From Anaerosalibacter bizertensis (GTDB lineage Bacteria; Bacillota; Clostridia; Tissierellales; Sporanaerobacteraceae), in NCBI RefSeq assembly GCF_009696605.1, contig NZ_VULR01000007.1, positions 1 to 64,000 on the forward strand: 64,000 bases of DNA, given 5' to 3'. This document shows, piece after piece, positions 1-12,646 of this stretch. Each line of letters opens with the position of its first letter. The first letter of the stretch is position 1. Under the pieces are notes generated by a model, which saw only the letters and a program-made list of their open reading frames with translations, searched no databases and was not told the origin of the DNA. The position numbers and the translations under genes are program-made.

Positions 1-136
1 TATGGCTAAGATAAGAAGCCAAAGAAATGTATTTAATGATTAGAAAAGAAGACTATATTAGTATCTAAGAAATTGATAATTATTACAGTGGAAAACTGTA
101 ATTTGATTATAACTATATTGTACAAGGAGGATTAAT

Positions 137-1483
137 ATGTTTAAAAAGTTTACCAATGGTTGTGTAAATTTAGTACAAAATTATTTGCCAGATGCGTTTA
201 TCTTTGCTATATTTTTAACAATATTAACGTTTGTATTAGGAATAATTTTTACTGGTCAAACCCCACTAGATATGATAGTTCATTGGGGAGACGGTTTTTG
301 GAATTTATTGGCTTTCTCAATGCAGATGGCATTAGTATTGGTTACAGGACATACATTAGCTAGTTCTCCACCAGTTAAAAAGGGTCTTAGGAAAATGGCT
401 AGTATACCAAAGACTCCTACTCAAGCTATATTTGCAGTATCCTTGGTTTCAGCATTAGCTTGTTGGATTAACTGGGGCTTTGGACTTGTTATAGGAGCTC
501 TTTATGCAATGGAGATAGTTAAACAAGTAAGAGATGTAGACTATAGACTTTTAATTGCCAGTGCTTATTCAGGATTCTTAGTTTGGCATGGAGGAATTTC
601 AGCATCTATACCACTTACATTAGCAACAAGTACAGCGGATTTAGCAGGAATGACAGCAGGTGCTGTAACAGAAGTAATACCAACTACTCAAACTATATTT
701 GCACCATTCAACCTAATCATTTCTTTTGCAATTATATTTACCCTACCCCTTATAAATAGAGCTATGCATCCAGATAAAGATCAAGCTGTAACTATAAATG
801 CAGATATATTGAAAAATAATAATGATGATGATGAAATAATAAATGAAACTCCAGCTGATAAAGTTGAAAACAGTAGAATAATTTCCTTAATCACAGGAAT
901 ATTTGGAATTATATATATAGTATATTATTTCTCTACAAATGGTTTTGATTTAAACTTAGACATATTAAACTTTATATTTTTAATACTAGGAATGATATTC
1001 CATCAAACACCAAGAAGGTTTATAAAAGCTGTAGGAGAGGCAGTAAAAGGTTCAGCAGGTATAATACTCCAATTCCCATTCTATTCAGGAATAATGGGTA
1101 TGATGGTTGGAGCAAATCCAGAAGGTGCTAGCCTTGCATCACTTATTTCTGAATGGTTTGTAAGTGTTTCAACAGTTAGAACATTCCCACTATTTTCTTT
1201 CTTAAGTGCAGGAATTGTTAACTTCTTTGTTCCATCTGGCGGTGGACAATGGGCAGTTCAAGCTCCGATTATGATGCCAGCTGGCAAAGAGTTAGGTGTA
1301 TCAGCAGCTAAAACTGCTATGTCTATTGCATGGGGAGATGCTTGGACAAATATGATCCAACCATTCTGGGCTCTACCAGCATTAGGTATTGCAGGTCTTG
1401 GAGCTAGAGATATTATGGGATTCTGTATAATCGACTTGCTTTGGGGAGGACTTTTAATAATGCTTGGATTGTTATTCTTATAA
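137..1483 (+). CDS. atoE: Short-chain fatty acid transporter, AtoE family
   Basis: The 448-residue product is a polytopic inner-membrane protein with about ten hydrophobic segments and resembles AtoE-type permeases, which import short-chain fatty acids such as acetoacetate and butyrate. Family-like stretches are visible near the N-terminus (FxNGCVNLVQNYLPDAF), around residues 105-125 (ACWINWGFGLVIGA) and in the glycine-rich PSGGGQWAVQ segment near residues 366-375. The ATG follows a strong AGGAGG site. The gene stands alone and ends at a strong terminator. A sigma-54 activator follows it, which suggests control of fatty-acid use, but no -24/-12 promoter lies in the 136 bases before the gene. 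Family assignment is firm; the substrate is inferred. Confidence 0.88.
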   Translation: MFKKFTNGCVNLVQNYLPDAFIFAIFLTILTFVLGIIFTGQTPLDMIVHWGDGFWNLLAFSMQMALVLVTGHTLASSPPVKKGLRKMASIPKTPTQAIFAVSLVSALACWINWGFGLVIGALYAMEIVKQVRDVDYRLLIASAYSGFLVWHGGISASIPLTLATSTADLAGMTAGAVTEVIPTTQTIFAPFNLIISFAIIFTLPLINRAMHPDKDQAVTINADILKNNNDDDEIINETPADKVENSRIISLITGIFGIIYIVYYFSTNGFDLNLDILNFIFLILGMIFHQTPRRFIKAVGEAVKGSAGIILQFPFYSGIMGMMVGANPEGASLASLISEWFVSVSTVRTFPLFSFLSAGIVNFFVPSGGGQWAVQAPIMMPAGKELGVSAAKTAMSIAWGDAWTNMIQPFWALPALGIAGLGARDIMGFCIIDLLWGGLLIMLGLLFL

Positions 1484-1490
1484 TAGGGAA

Positions 1491-1517
1491 AAGACGACTC
1501 GAAGGAGTCGTCTTTTT
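1491..1517 (+). terminator. Intrinsic terminator after atoE
   Basis: A perfect 10-bp stem (AAGACGACTC / GAGTCGTCTT) with a GAAG loop is followed by a T run. It separates atoE from the regulator gene. Confidence 0.93.
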
Positions 1518-1643
1518 GCTAATTTTGATACATTTTTAACTATATATTGATAACTTCTTAACTATATTAGGCATAGAGGCTTCAATGGTTTATAATAAAA
1601 TACAAGTAGTTTATAAACTAGGATCTATCTGGAGGTTTTAAAC

Positions 1644-3242
1644 ATGGTTAAGAAAAACTGTATTGAAAATCTTAGAGACGAGTTAAATATTGAAGGGGTA
1701 GCAATAGAAATCTATGATTCTAATGGAAATATTTTATTAGATATAGAAGAATTGAATAAACCTTTTACAAAGGAATACATTATAAGTGGATATAAGATGA
1801 TTATACATATAGATAGGGATATTTATAAAGATAGATTAGAATCTATTTCAAATATAGTGGCCCATTTAGTTAAAGAAAAGCTTAAAAACATAGGTCTTAT
1901 GTCTAAATTAGATGATTTAAATACTTTCAATTTTAGGATAGCTGAGACGGTTCCTGATGCAATTTTAGTATTTGATAATAATGGATATGTGAAGTATTTT
2001 AATGAAAAAGCATTAGAGTTTATAGAGGTTCCTAAGGATGAAATAACTAAAAGACCTCTTCAAGATTTTTATTCTACAAAATTAAAGGTAGTAGAAGTAC
2101 TGAAAAATGGCTCACCAGTATTTAATAAGGAGATATTTGTAAAGACTAAAGAAGGTAAGAAAAGAAGGTTATTAAAGACTATTCTGCCTATTGTAGATGG
2201 AGATGGAAAAGTAGTAGGAGCATTGGATAAGATAAAAGAGATAAATACGGCTACTAAGTTTATAAATAATATGTCTGGATATAGTGCAAGATTTACTTTT
2301 GAAGATATCATTCATAAGAGTGAAAAAATGGCTAAAACTATCAAAATAGCAAAGGCTGGTTCAAATACAGATATGACAGTCCTTATTCAAGGGGAAAGTG
2401 GGACTGGAAAGGAGCTATTTGCTCATGCTATTCACAACAATAGTTCAAAAGCTTCAAAACCTTTTGTAATACTTGATTGTTCTACTATTCCAAAGGAGTT
2501 AGTTGAATCTGAGCTATTTGGTTATGCTGAAGGAGCTTTTACAGGGGCTAAAAAAGGTGGTAAATTAGGAAAATTTGAATTGGCTGATGGAGGTACTATT
2601 TTTTTAGATGAGATTGGAGAAATGCCTATAGATATTCAAGCTAAACTTTTAAGGGTACTCCAAAGTGGCACTTTTACTAGGGTGGGAGGAAATGAACCTA
2701 TAGAAGTAGATATAAGGGTTATAGCAGCTACTAATAGAAATTTAGAAGAAGAAGTTAAGAAGAAAAATTTTAGAGAAGATTTGTATTATAGACTAAATAT
2801 GTTTTCTTTAGAAATTCCACCTTTAAGATACAGAAAAGAGGATATAATAAAACTTATAGATTGTTTTTTAGAAAAGGCAGCAACAAAACTAGATAAGAAG
2901 GGAATAACTATAAGTAATGATGCCTTAGATATACTTATAAACTATGATTGGCCAGGAAATGTAAGGGAGCTTGAAAATGTAATATTTAGGGCTGTAAATT
3001 TATGTTTTGAGGGGGAAATACTCCCTGTGCATTTACCAGAGAGTATAGTAGAAAAGACGGAAATAGTTGTGCCTGTAAGTGGAAATAAAGCAGATAAAAA
3101 ATCATTGGAAGATATGGAGATAAAACATATATTAGAGCTTTTAGAAGAAAATAACGGAAACAAGAAGAAAACAGCAGAGATATTAGGGATTTCTAGGAGC
3201 ACCTTATATAGAAAACTTAAAAAATATGGTGTACCACTATAA
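1644..3242 (+). CDS. Sigma-54-dependent transcriptional activator with PAS sensor
   Basis: This 532-residue enhancer-binding protein activates RNA polymerase carrying sigma-54. It has a poorly conserved N-terminal part, a PAS domain at about residues 95-200 (VPDAILVFDNNGYVKYFNEKA), and an AAA+ domain with Walker A GESGTGKE at 250-257, the sigma-54-contacting GAFTGA loop at 297-302 and Walker B TIFLDEIGEMP around 318-328. A Fis-type helix-turn-helix ends the protein (KKKTAEILGISRSTLYRKL). There is no receiver domain, so the signal is probably a small molecule read by the N-terminus or PAS. The ATG follows a GGAGG site. Its target promoter is not visible here; the neighbouring atoE or genes upstream of the window are the likely targets. 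Confidence 0.92.
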   Translation: MVKKNCIENLRDELNIEGVAIEIYDSNGNILLDIEELNKPFTKEYIISGYKMIIHIDRDIYKDRLESISNIVAHLVKEKLKNIGLMSKLDDLNTFNFRIAETVPDAILVFDNNGYVKYFNEKALEFIEVPKDEITKRPLQDFYSTKLKVVEVLKNGSPVFNKEIFVKTKEGKKRRLLKTILPIVDGDGKVVGALDKIKEINTATKFINNMSGYSARFTFEDIIHKSEKMAKTIKIAKAGSNTDMTVLIQGESGTGKELFAHAIHNNSSKASKPFVILDCSTIPKELVESELFGYAEGAFTGAKKGGKLGKFELADGGTIFLDEIGEMPIDIQAKLLRVLQSGTFTRVGGNEPIEVDIRVIAATNRNLEEEVKKKNFREDLYYRLNMFSLEIPPLRYRKEDIIKLIDCFLEKAATKLDKKGITISNDALDILINYDWPGNVRELENVIFRAVNLCFEGEILPVHLPESIVEKTEIVVPVSGNKADKKSLEDMEIKHILELLEENNGNKKKTAEILGISRSTLYRKLKKYGVPL

Positions 3243-3245
3243 AAC

Positions 3246-3270
3246 ATGTATCATTATGACGATGATACAT
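3246..3270 (+). terminator. Hairpin after the sigma-54 activator, possible terminator
   Basis: A perfect 9-bp inverted repeat (ATGTATCAT / ATGATACAT, 7-nt loop) starts just after the stop codon. It lacks a clean T tract, so terminator function is uncertain. The rest of the gap to 3478 is very AT-rich and must hold the atp promoter, but no convincing -35/-10 pair could be picked. Confidence 0.45.
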
Positions 3271-3478
3271 ATATGAAAATAGAACACATTTTAACATATT
3301 TATGGATATTTAATGGATAATTAATACAAAAAAGTTTAAAATTAATTTGAAAAATTTTTCTAGATATTATATATTCTATATATACATAATTTTGAGATAA
3401 TATTTTCCAAAAAAACTCTAAAAACTTTTATAGATTTATAAAGCCTATGGGTATATATAATAAGATGGAGTGTTTGTA

Positions 3479-3763
3479 TTGAAAAATAATAATAAAAAAA
3501 CAATTGGAGAAGGGATTGCATTAATAACCCAAGTAGGTCTTTCCATAATTACCCCTATTCTGATAGGTGTTTATCTGGGAAATCTAATGGATAAAAAACT
3601 AAATACTGGAATGGTTTTCACTATTATATTTATTATAGTTGGAGCTTTGTCTGGATTTATGAATTTATTTAAACTTGGCAATAGGAAGACCGAAAAAGGA
3701 AGTGAAGTTGATGCTTCGAGACGAAAAGATAAGGACGATAATAAAAAGGGCAATAGCTCTTAG
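3479..3763 (+). CDS. AtpZ/AtpI-like membrane protein
   Basis: This small protein of about 94 residues with two hydrophobic segments (ITQVGLSIITPILIGVYLGNLMD and VFTIIFIIVGALSGFMNLFKL) has the pattern of the AtpZ/AtpI family that precedes F1Fo operons; the family is linked to c-ring assembly or Mg2+ handling. I chose TTG at 3479 because GATGGAG at 3464-3470 sits 8 nt before it; a GTG at 3470 would overlap that site. The end overlaps the next gene by about 50 nt in another frame, which suggests translational coupling. Confidence 0.7.
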   Translation: MKNNNKKTIGEGIALITQVGLSIITPILIGVYLGNLMDKKLNTGMVFTIIFIIVGALSGFMNLFKLGNRKTEKGSEVDASRRKDKDDNKKGNSS

Positions 3764-4097
3764 TTTATTTATAGTAGGAATATTATTAATAGTAATGGAA
3801 AATGGTAAGTTCTATGCATTAGGTATGTTTTTTGGTTCTAGTATTAGTGTATTAAGTTTTATATTAATGGCTTTTTCAATAAAAAGATCTGTTCAGATGG
3901 ATCCTAAAAGAGCCTATGGATATTCTGTGAAGAATTATTTTATTAGATATTTTATTTACGCTGTAGTTTTAACTATAGCAGCATTGGCAGATTATTTGAG
4001 TTTTGTTACTACAGCCTTAGGGCTTTTCATTATAAAGTTTGTTATACTTTCCAGTGCAATCTATGATACTATTAAAAGGAAAGTAAGAAAAAATTAA
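3711..4097 (+). CDS. atpI: ATP synthase subunit I (AtpI-like)
   Basis: The product of about 128 residues has four hydrophobic segments and lies between the AtpZ-like gene and atpB, the usual place of the accessory subunit I that helps assemble the c ring. Motifs are weak, as is normal for this family, so the call leans on topology and position. ATG at 3711 is preferred over an upstream TTG at 3675 because an AAAGGA site lies about 10 nt before it. The start lies inside the preceding gene. Confidence 0.7.
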   Translation: MLRDEKIRTIIKRAIALSLFIVGILLIVMENGKFYALGMFFGSSISVLSFILMAFSIKRSVQMDPKRAYGYSVKNYFIRYFIYAVVLTIAALADYLSFVTTALGLFIIKFVILSSAIYDTIKRKVRKN

Positions 4098-4129
4098 AAT
4101 GACTAAACCTGAAGAAGGGAGGGAAAGAA

Positions 4130-4801
4130 TTGAAGATTGAAATACCTGTGAAGTTATTTGGAAAGGATTTTTTAATACCTGATACCATAGTAAATTCTTG
4201 GATAATTTTAATAATATTAACCATATTTGCCTTGATTGTAAATAGTAAGATTAAAAAGGCAGAAGCTGGTGAAAAGCCCTCAGGATTATTAAATGTAGTA
4301 GAAGCTTTAGTAGAATTTGTAGATGGTTTAGTAAAAAGTACTATGGGACCAGATAAAATGTTTTTTGCACCTTATATTTTAACATTGATTATGTTTCTTT
4401 TAGTAGCAAATTTATTTGGGCTTATAGGTTTTACCCCTCCAACGTCTGATTATAGTGTGACATTTACGTTGGCATTAATGACATTTTTCTTGACTCAGTA
4501 CTATAGTTTTAAAACTTCAGGTTTTTTAGGATATTTTAAGAATTTTACTGAGCCGATGGCGTTTCTTACACCATTAAATATCATTGGAGAATTAGCAAAT
4601 CCTATATCTCTTTCATTCCGTTTATTTGGGAATATTTTAAGTGGAGTTATTATAATGGGACTATTATATAGTGCCTTAGGATATTTTGCTCCAATTCTTA
4701 CACCAGTATTACATGCGTATTTTGATGTGTTTTCTGGTGTGCTTCAAACTTTTATATTTGCCATGCTGACTATGATTTTTGTAGGAGGAGCAATGGATTA
4801 A
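4130..4801 (+). CDS. atpB: ATP synthase subunit a
   Basis: The 223-residue subunit a forms the stator half-channels for the coupling ion. The essential arginine is R164 in the conserved stretch SLSFRLFGNILSG, and the C-terminal helices are intact (VLHAYFDVFSGVLQTFIFAMLTMIFV). Translation appears to start at a TTG behind a GGGAGGGAAAG purine stretch. It is the first core subunit of the operon, 38 nt before atpE. Confidence 0.95.
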   Translation: MKIEIPVKLFGKDFLIPDTIVNSWIILIILTIFALIVNSKIKKAEAGEKPSGLLNVVEALVEFVDGLVKSTMGPDKMFFAPYILTLIMFLLVANLFGLIGFTPPTSDYSVTFTLALMTFFLTQYYSFKTSGFLGYFKNFTEPMAFLTPLNIIGELANPISLSFRLFGNILSGVIIMGLLYSALGYFAPILTPVLHAYFDVFSGVLQTFIFAMLTMIFVGGAMD

Positions 4802-4818
4802 GAGTTTAAAATTTTTAA

Positions 4819-5118
<300 letters not shown>

Positions 5119-5120
5119 TC

Positions 5121-5142
5121 AGAGATGGGTTTTCCCATCTCT
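5121..5142 (+). other. Intercistronic hairpin between atpE and atpF
   Basis: A perfect 9-bp stem (AGAGATGGG / CCCATCTCT) with a TTTT loop lies right after the atpE stop codon. No long T run follows, so it is more likely an mRNA-stabilising or partial-attenuation element than a full terminator. The c subunit is needed in many copies per complex, which fits differential expression at this point. Confidence 0.75.
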
Positions 5143-5176
5143 TAGAATATACCTCATAAAAAGGGAGGTTCTGTTT

Positions 5177-5689
5177 ATGGACATTGATGTAAGAGTTATA
5201 CCAGAATTGCTTTCAATGATACTTCAACTTATATCAACATTAATATTATTTCTTGTACTAAAACATTTTTTACATGAGCCTGTTTCAAAATTTATGAATG
5301 AAAGAAAAAATAAGATTCAAAGTGATATAGATGATGCCAAAGCTTTAAAAGGAGAAGCAATAGAACTCAAAAGTGAATATGAAGCCAAAATTAATGAAGC
5401 TAAAGCTGAAGGGCAGGAGATAATAGAGTCTGCACGTAAGCGAGGAGAAGAAATAAAAGAGGATATAATAAATGAAGCAAAAGTAGAAGCTGATGGCATC
5501 ATAGATAGGGCAAGAAAAGAAATAGATAGAGAAAAAGAAAAAGCTTTAGACGAAATAAAACTGCAGGCAGGAGATATGGCCCTTCTTATAGCTTCTAAAG
5601 TTATTGATGAAGAACTAGATGTAAACTTGCAACAAGATTTAATTAACAAGTTTATAGATGAGGTAGGGACAGATAAATGGCAAAATTAG
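5177..5689 (+). CDS. atpF: ATP synthase subunit b
   Basis: The 170-residue peripheral stalk subunit has one N-terminal membrane helix (LLSMILQLISTLILFLVLKHFL) and then a long charged coiled coil rich in Glu, Lys and Ala. An AAGGGAGG site precedes the ATG. The 3' end overlaps atpH by 13 nt, which suggests coupled translation. Confidence 0.94.
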   Translation: MDIDVRVIPELLSMILQLISTLILFLVLKHFLHEPVSKFMNERKNKIQSDIDDAKALKGEAIELKSEYEAKINEAKAEGQEIIESARKRGEEIKEDIINEAKVEADGIIDRARKEIDREKEKALDEIKLQAGDMALLIASKVIDEELDVNLQQDLINKFIDEVGTDKWQN

Positions 5690-6219
5690 TAAGCAAACGA
5701 TATGCTTTGGCTCTCTTTGAAACTGGTTTAGAGTTGGATAAAATTGAAGAGTTTAAAAATGAAATATCTTTTATATCTAAGGTTCTTGAAAAAGAACCAG
5801 ATCTTGAGGCAGTTCTTATCCATCCTAAAATTACTAAGGATGAGAAAAAGAATTTAGTAGATAGTTTATTTAAGGGTTCTGTTTCTCAAGAGTTATTGAA
5901 TTTCTTATATGTAATTATTGATAAAAGAAGAGAAAGATATATAAGGGAAATAGATAGTTATTATCATTATCTATATAATGAAGAGAAAAACATATTAGAA
6001 GCAACAGCAATAACTGCTGTTCCAATGGATAGGAAAGCTGAAGACAAATTAAAAATTATACTTTCAAATAAATTGGGAAAAAATATAGTACTAAAAAACG
6101 TAGTAGATAAAGAAGTAGTTGGAGGAGTAATGCTTAAGGTTGAAAATAAAATAATAGATGGAACAGTGAAAGGACAGCTAGAATCTATTGAAAAAAATTT
6201 AAAGAGTATGAAAGTATAA
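5677..6219 (+). CDS. atpH: ATP synthase subunit delta
   Basis: The 180-residue OSCP/delta subunit links the peripheral stalk to F1. The N-terminal MAKLVSKRYALALFE and the C-terminal VVGGVMLKVENKIIDGTVKGQL are typical of the family. The start lies inside atpF. Confidence 0.94.
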   Translation: MAKLVSKRYALALFETGLELDKIEEFKNEISFISKVLEKEPDLEAVLIHPKITKDEKKNLVDSLFKGSVSQELLNFLYVIIDKRRERYIREIDSYYHYLYNEEKNILEATAITAVPMDRKAEDKLKIILSNKLGKNIVLKNVVDKEVVGGVMLKVENKIIDGTVKGQLESIEKNLKSMKV

Positions 6220-7746
<1,527 letters not shown>

Positions 7747-7769
7747 TTCCCTATTAGGGGGTGAAATAT

Positions 7770-8627
7770 TTGGCTGAATCAACAAGAGACATTAAGAGAC
7801 GTATTAGAGGAATTACTAATACAAAGCAAATAACTAAAGCAATGGAATTGGTATCTTCTGCGAAGCTACGAAAGGCAAGGGAAAAACTAGAAAAAACAAG
7901 GCCTTATTTCAATACTGTTCGAGAAAGTATCCAAGAAGTACTTTCTGCTACAGGAAATATGAGACATCCTTTTCTAGAGATTAGAGAAGTTAAAAGATCC
8001 CTATATATTGTTATTACTGCTGATGGAGGTTTGGCAGGAGGATATAATTCCAATGTTATAAGGGTTGTAGAAAGTGAAATAAAGTCTAGAAAAGATGAAG
8101 TTGACCTAATTGTTATAGGCCGTAAAGGAAAAGACTATTTTAAAAGTAGAGGCTACAATGTAGTAGGTGAATTTTTAGATATAACGGAAGCACCAGCTTT
8201 TAGTGATGCAGTACAAATTGGACAATTGGCTATGGAAAAATATGAAAATAGGGAAGTAGATGAAGTAAAACTTGTTTATACAGAGTTTATAACTACCCTT
8301 TCTCAAGAAAACAAGATAATCAAACTCCTACCTAATGAAGGCGTAAAAAGTGATAAAAAAGAAAAAACTTCTGTTATAGAATATGAACCTTCACCTGAAG
8401 AAGTACTTGATTTTTTAATTCCTAAATATATTGAAAGTACTATCTATGGTGGCTTAATAGAATCTTCTTGTAGTGAACAAGGTTCTAGAAGAACTGCTAT
8501 GCAATCGGCAACAGATAATGCAGAAGAAATGATAGATGAATTAACTCTTAGCTACAATAGGGCTCGTCAAGCTGCAATAACTAGTGAAATATCTGAAATT
8601 GTAGCAGGGGCAGAAGCTCTAAAATAG
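7770..8627 (+). CDS. atpG: ATP synthase subunit gamma
   Basis: The gamma subunit (about 285 residues) is the central rotor shaft. The N-terminal RDIKRRIRGITNTKQITKAM and the C-terminal ATDNAEEMIDELTLSYNRAR are diagnostic. I place the start at TTG 7770, giving MAESTRDIKRR, since AGGGGGTG lies about 6 nt before it; the upstream GTG at 7761 lies inside that ribosome site. Confidence 0.95.
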   Translation: MAESTRDIKRRIRGITNTKQITKAMELVSSAKLRKAREKLEKTRPYFNTVRESIQEVLSATGNMRHPFLEIREVKRSLYIVITADGGLAGGYNSNVIRVVESEIKSRKDEVDLIVIGRKGKDYFKSRGYNVVGEFLDITEAPAFSDAVQIGQLAMEKYENREVDEVKLVYTEFITTLSQENKIIKLLPNEGVKSDKKEKTSVIEYEPSPEEVLDFLIPKYIESTIYGGLIESSCSEQGSRRTAMQSATDNAEEMIDELTLSYNRARQAAITSEISEIVAGAEALK

Positions 8628-10043
<1,416 letters not shown>

Positions 10044-10044
10044 T

Positions 10045-10476
10045 ATGGCTACTTTTCCTCTTGAAATTGTAACTCCTGATAGAAAGTTTTTCTCTGGCGA
10101 AGTAGAGTCTGTTATAGTGAGAGGAATAGATGGAGATTTAGCAGTACTTAAAGATAGAGCTCCATTGGTTACTCCACTTAAAATCTGTAAAGTAAGAATA
10201 ATGATTGATGGAAAAGAAAGGGTTGCCGCTCTTTGTAACGGATATATTAAAGTTTCAAAAGAAGGCACTACAATAATATCAGATGCAGCAGAATGGCCTG
10301 ATGAAATAGATGTTAAAAGGGCTAAAGAAGCTAAGGAAAGAGCAGAAAAAAGGCTTAAAGAAAGGCCTAGTGGAATAGATACAAAAAGGGCTGAATTAGC
10401 ATTAAGAAGAGCATTAAATAGGCTTGATGTGGCAGAGATGAAAAATATAAACGGAACAAAAAATATTAATCAATAA
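10045..10476 (+). CDS. atpC: ATP synthase subunit epsilon
   Basis: The 143-residue epsilon subunit has an N-terminal beta-sandwich (FPLEIVTPDRKFFSGEVESV) and a C-terminal helical arm rich in Arg, Lys and Glu, which in this family can inhibit ATP hydrolysis. It begins 1 nt after atpD stops and is the last gene of the operon. Confidence 0.95.
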   Translation: MATFPLEIVTPDRKFFSGEVESVIVRGIDGDLAVLKDRAPLVTPLKICKVRIMIDGKERVAALCNGYIKVSKEGTTIISDAAEWPDEIDVKRAKEAKERAEKRLKERPSGIDTKRAELALRRALNRLDVAEMKNINGTKNINQ

Positions 10477-10482
10477 TGTATA

Positions 10483-10534
10483 AAAAGTACCCTCTCATGG
10501 CAATACTCATACCATGAGGAAAGGGTGCTTTTTT
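10483..10534 (+). terminator. Terminator of the atp operon
   Basis: A long, slightly interrupted stem pairs AAAAGTACCCT-CTCATGG with CCATGAG-AGGGTGCTTTT around an 11-nt loop and is followed by six T residues. Confidence 0.9.
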
Positions 10535-10610
10535 AATGTGAAAATGTTTTGTCCCCCTTTACATTTTTACATATGTACCTTTTCCTCCTATTATATAAGG
10601 AGGTTTTAAT

Positions 10611-11369
10611 ATGAAAGGTATTAGAAATATTATATTTTTAGGAATTATTCTATCTTTAATTTTAACAAACTTTAGTTTTAGCCAAGAAGATTTAGAGGGA
10701 TATACATATCAGGAAGAAGTATTAATGGAGTCTATAGAAAATATGGGAGCGGAGTTTATAGAATTAGACATCCATTGTAGTGGAAAGTTTTCAGATGAAT
10801 TTATGACTAAAGAGGAAGTAGTGTCTTTAGGGAAAGAATTTGTTAAAAAATTAGGGATTGAAGGGAAACTTATTGAAGAAATTGTAGAGAAAAAAGATTT
10901 TATACAATATAAAGTGAAAAATAGGACTAAAGACTCAGTTAACATAATAGTTTCATCTTATTTACATAAGGGTAGTAATAAGGGTGAAACTACTATTTTT
11001 GTAAACCCAATAAAAAGGGAGAAAAATAGTCAAATTAATGATATAATGAAGAATACCCAAGATATATTTACACAATATGGGATTAAACCAGAAATTACAA
11101 CTTGCATTGTAGGAGGTTTTAAAGGAAAATTGAATAGGAGTGATATAGATAAACTGATTGCACAGTCAATAAAAAGGATAAATGGAAAAATAGTAGATAA
11201 TTATGATGAGGGAGATTTAATAAGTCTTACAGCTTATACTCCAATATTTAAAAAGAAGATATATTCAGGTAATGAAAAGATGAATTATAATCTTGCAATG
11301 AGGTATAATGAGTATGAAGAAAAAACTTATGTATGGATAGGAACACCAATTATTACAATTAGTTACTAA
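10611..11369 (+). CDS. ywmB: YwmB-like secreted protein
   Basis: The 252-residue protein starts with a signal peptide (residues 1-24, hydrophobic IIFLGIILSLILTNFSFS). The mature part has the GFKGKLNRSDIDKLIAQSI region expected of the YwmB family, loosely called TATA-box-binding-like. In Bacillus subtilis ywmB lies between the atp operon and murAA-spoIID, the same context as here. Its function is unknown; export and neighbours suggest the envelope. Confidence 0.78.
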   Translation: MKGIRNIIFLGIILSLILTNFSFSQEDLEGYTYQEEVLMESIENMGAEFIELDIHCSGKFSDEFMTKEEVVSLGKEFVKKLGIEGKLIEEIVEKKDFIQYKVKNRTKDSVNIIVSSYLHKGSNKGETTIFVNPIKREKNSQINDIMKNTQDIFTQYGIKPEITTCIVGGFKGKLNRSDIDKLIAQSIKRINGKIVDNYDEGDLISLTAYTPIFKKKIYSGNEKMNYNLAMRYNEYEEKTYVWIGTPIITISY

Positions 11370-11389
11370 AGTATTAGGAGGGGATTTAT

Positions 11390-12643
11390 TTGAGTAAAAT
11401 AGTGGTAGAGAAGAGCCCTCCATTAAAAGGAACGGTTAGAGTAAGTGGGGCTAAAAATTCAGCGCTACCAATTCTTGCGGCTTCTCTATTAGGCACTGAA
11501 GATATTATATTAGAAGATGTACCAAGTTTGAGAGATGTAGATGTTATTTGTGAAGTATTGTCTTCTTTAGGAGCAGAAGTACAGAGATATGAAGGTGGAA
11601 AGATAAAGATCAATTCTGCCAATTTGAACAAACATGAAACACCCTATGAGTTAATGAGTAAGATGCGGGCTTCTTTTTTAGTAATGGGACCTCTTTTGAC
11701 CCGTTTAGGAAAAGCTAAGACATCTCTTCCAGGAGGTTGCGCTATAGGTACTAGACCTATAGATTTGCATCTTAAAGGGTTTAAAGCACTAGGGGCAGAT
11801 ATTGATGTAGATCATGGATATGTAGCAGCCTATGGGGATAAATTAGTAGGAGATAGAATATACCTTGACTTTCCTAGTGTAGGAGCAACAGAAAATATAA
11901 TGATGGCAGCAGTTTTAGCAGAAGGTGAAACTGTTATTGATAATGCTGCTATGGAACCAGAAATAGTGGATTTAGCTAATTTCCTGAGTAAATTAGGTGC
12001 AGATATTAAAGGCGCTGGTACTAGTAGTATTAGGATCAATGGAGTAGAAAAACTAGGTGGATGTCACCATTCAGTTATACCTGATAGGATTGAAGCGGGA
12101 ACTTATATGGTGGCTAGTGCTATTACTGGTGGAGATATTATAGTTGAAAATGTTATTACAAGCCATATTAAGCCGGTTATTGCAAAGCTTAGAGAAACAG
12201 GATGTGAAATATGGGAAAATGGAGATAAGGTAAGGGTTATAGGTAAGAACAGCCGAAATGCTGTAGACGTTAAAACTTTGCCCTATCCAGGATTTCCTAC
12301 AGATATGCAAGCTCAATTTATGAGTCTTATGAGTGTAAGCAAAGGTACTAGTGTCATCATTGAGACTGTATTTGAAAACAGATTTATGCATGTAGATGAA
12401 CTTAAGAGAATGGGTGCAGATATTAAGATTGATGGCAGAAGTGCCATAGTTCAAGGTGTTGATTCTTTGACAGGTGCACAGGTCAAAGCTACAGATTTAA
12501 GAGCGGGAGCAGCTCTTATATTAGCTGGTCTTATAGCCGATGGGCAAACTACTATTGATCATGTATACCATATAGATAGAGGTTATGATGGAATAGAAAA
12601 GAAATTAACAAAACTAGGAGCTAAAATTTATAGGACAGAATAA
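11390..12643 (+). CDS. murA: UDP-N-acetylglucosamine 1-carboxyvinyltransferase
   Basis: The 417-residue enzyme transfers enolpyruvate from PEP to UDP-GlcNAc, the first committed step of peptidoglycan synthesis. The PEP-binding catalytic cysteine is C117 in LPGGCAIGTRPID, and the substrate-binding SGAKNSALP is at 19-27. Because the cysteine is kept, the enzyme should be fosfomycin-sensitive in principle. It starts with TTG behind AGGAGGGG, just after ywmB. Confidence 0.96.
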   Translation: MSKIVVEKSPPLKGTVRVSGAKNSALPILAASLLGTEDIILEDVPSLRDVDVICEVLSSLGAEVQRYEGGKIKINSANLNKHETPYELMSKMRASFLVMGPLLTRLGKAKTSLPGGCAIGTRPIDLHLKGFKALGADIDVDHGYVAAYGDKLVGDRIYLDFPSVGATENIMMAAVLAEGETVIDNAAMEPEIVDLANFLSKLGADIKGAGTSSIRINGVEKLGGCHHSVIPDRIEAGTYMVASAITGGDIIVENVITSHIKPVIAKLRETGCEIWENGDKVRVIGKNSRNAVDVKTLPYPGFPTDMQAQFMSLMSVSKGTSVIIETVFENRFMHVDELKRMGADIKIDGRSAIVQGVDSLTGAQVKATDLRAGAALILAGLIADGQTTIDHVYHIDRGYDGIEKKLTKLGAKIYRTE

Positions 12644-12646
12644 TTA

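Noticed and set aside
1-136. Sigma-54 promoter before atoE
   Set aside because: No GG-N10-GC element with TGGC/TTGC character is present; the only GG..GC pair has the wrong spacing.
12071-12454. 127-codon minus-strand frame inside murA
   Set aside because: It lies wholly within murA, whose catalytic motifs are intact; composition is that of an antisense shadow.
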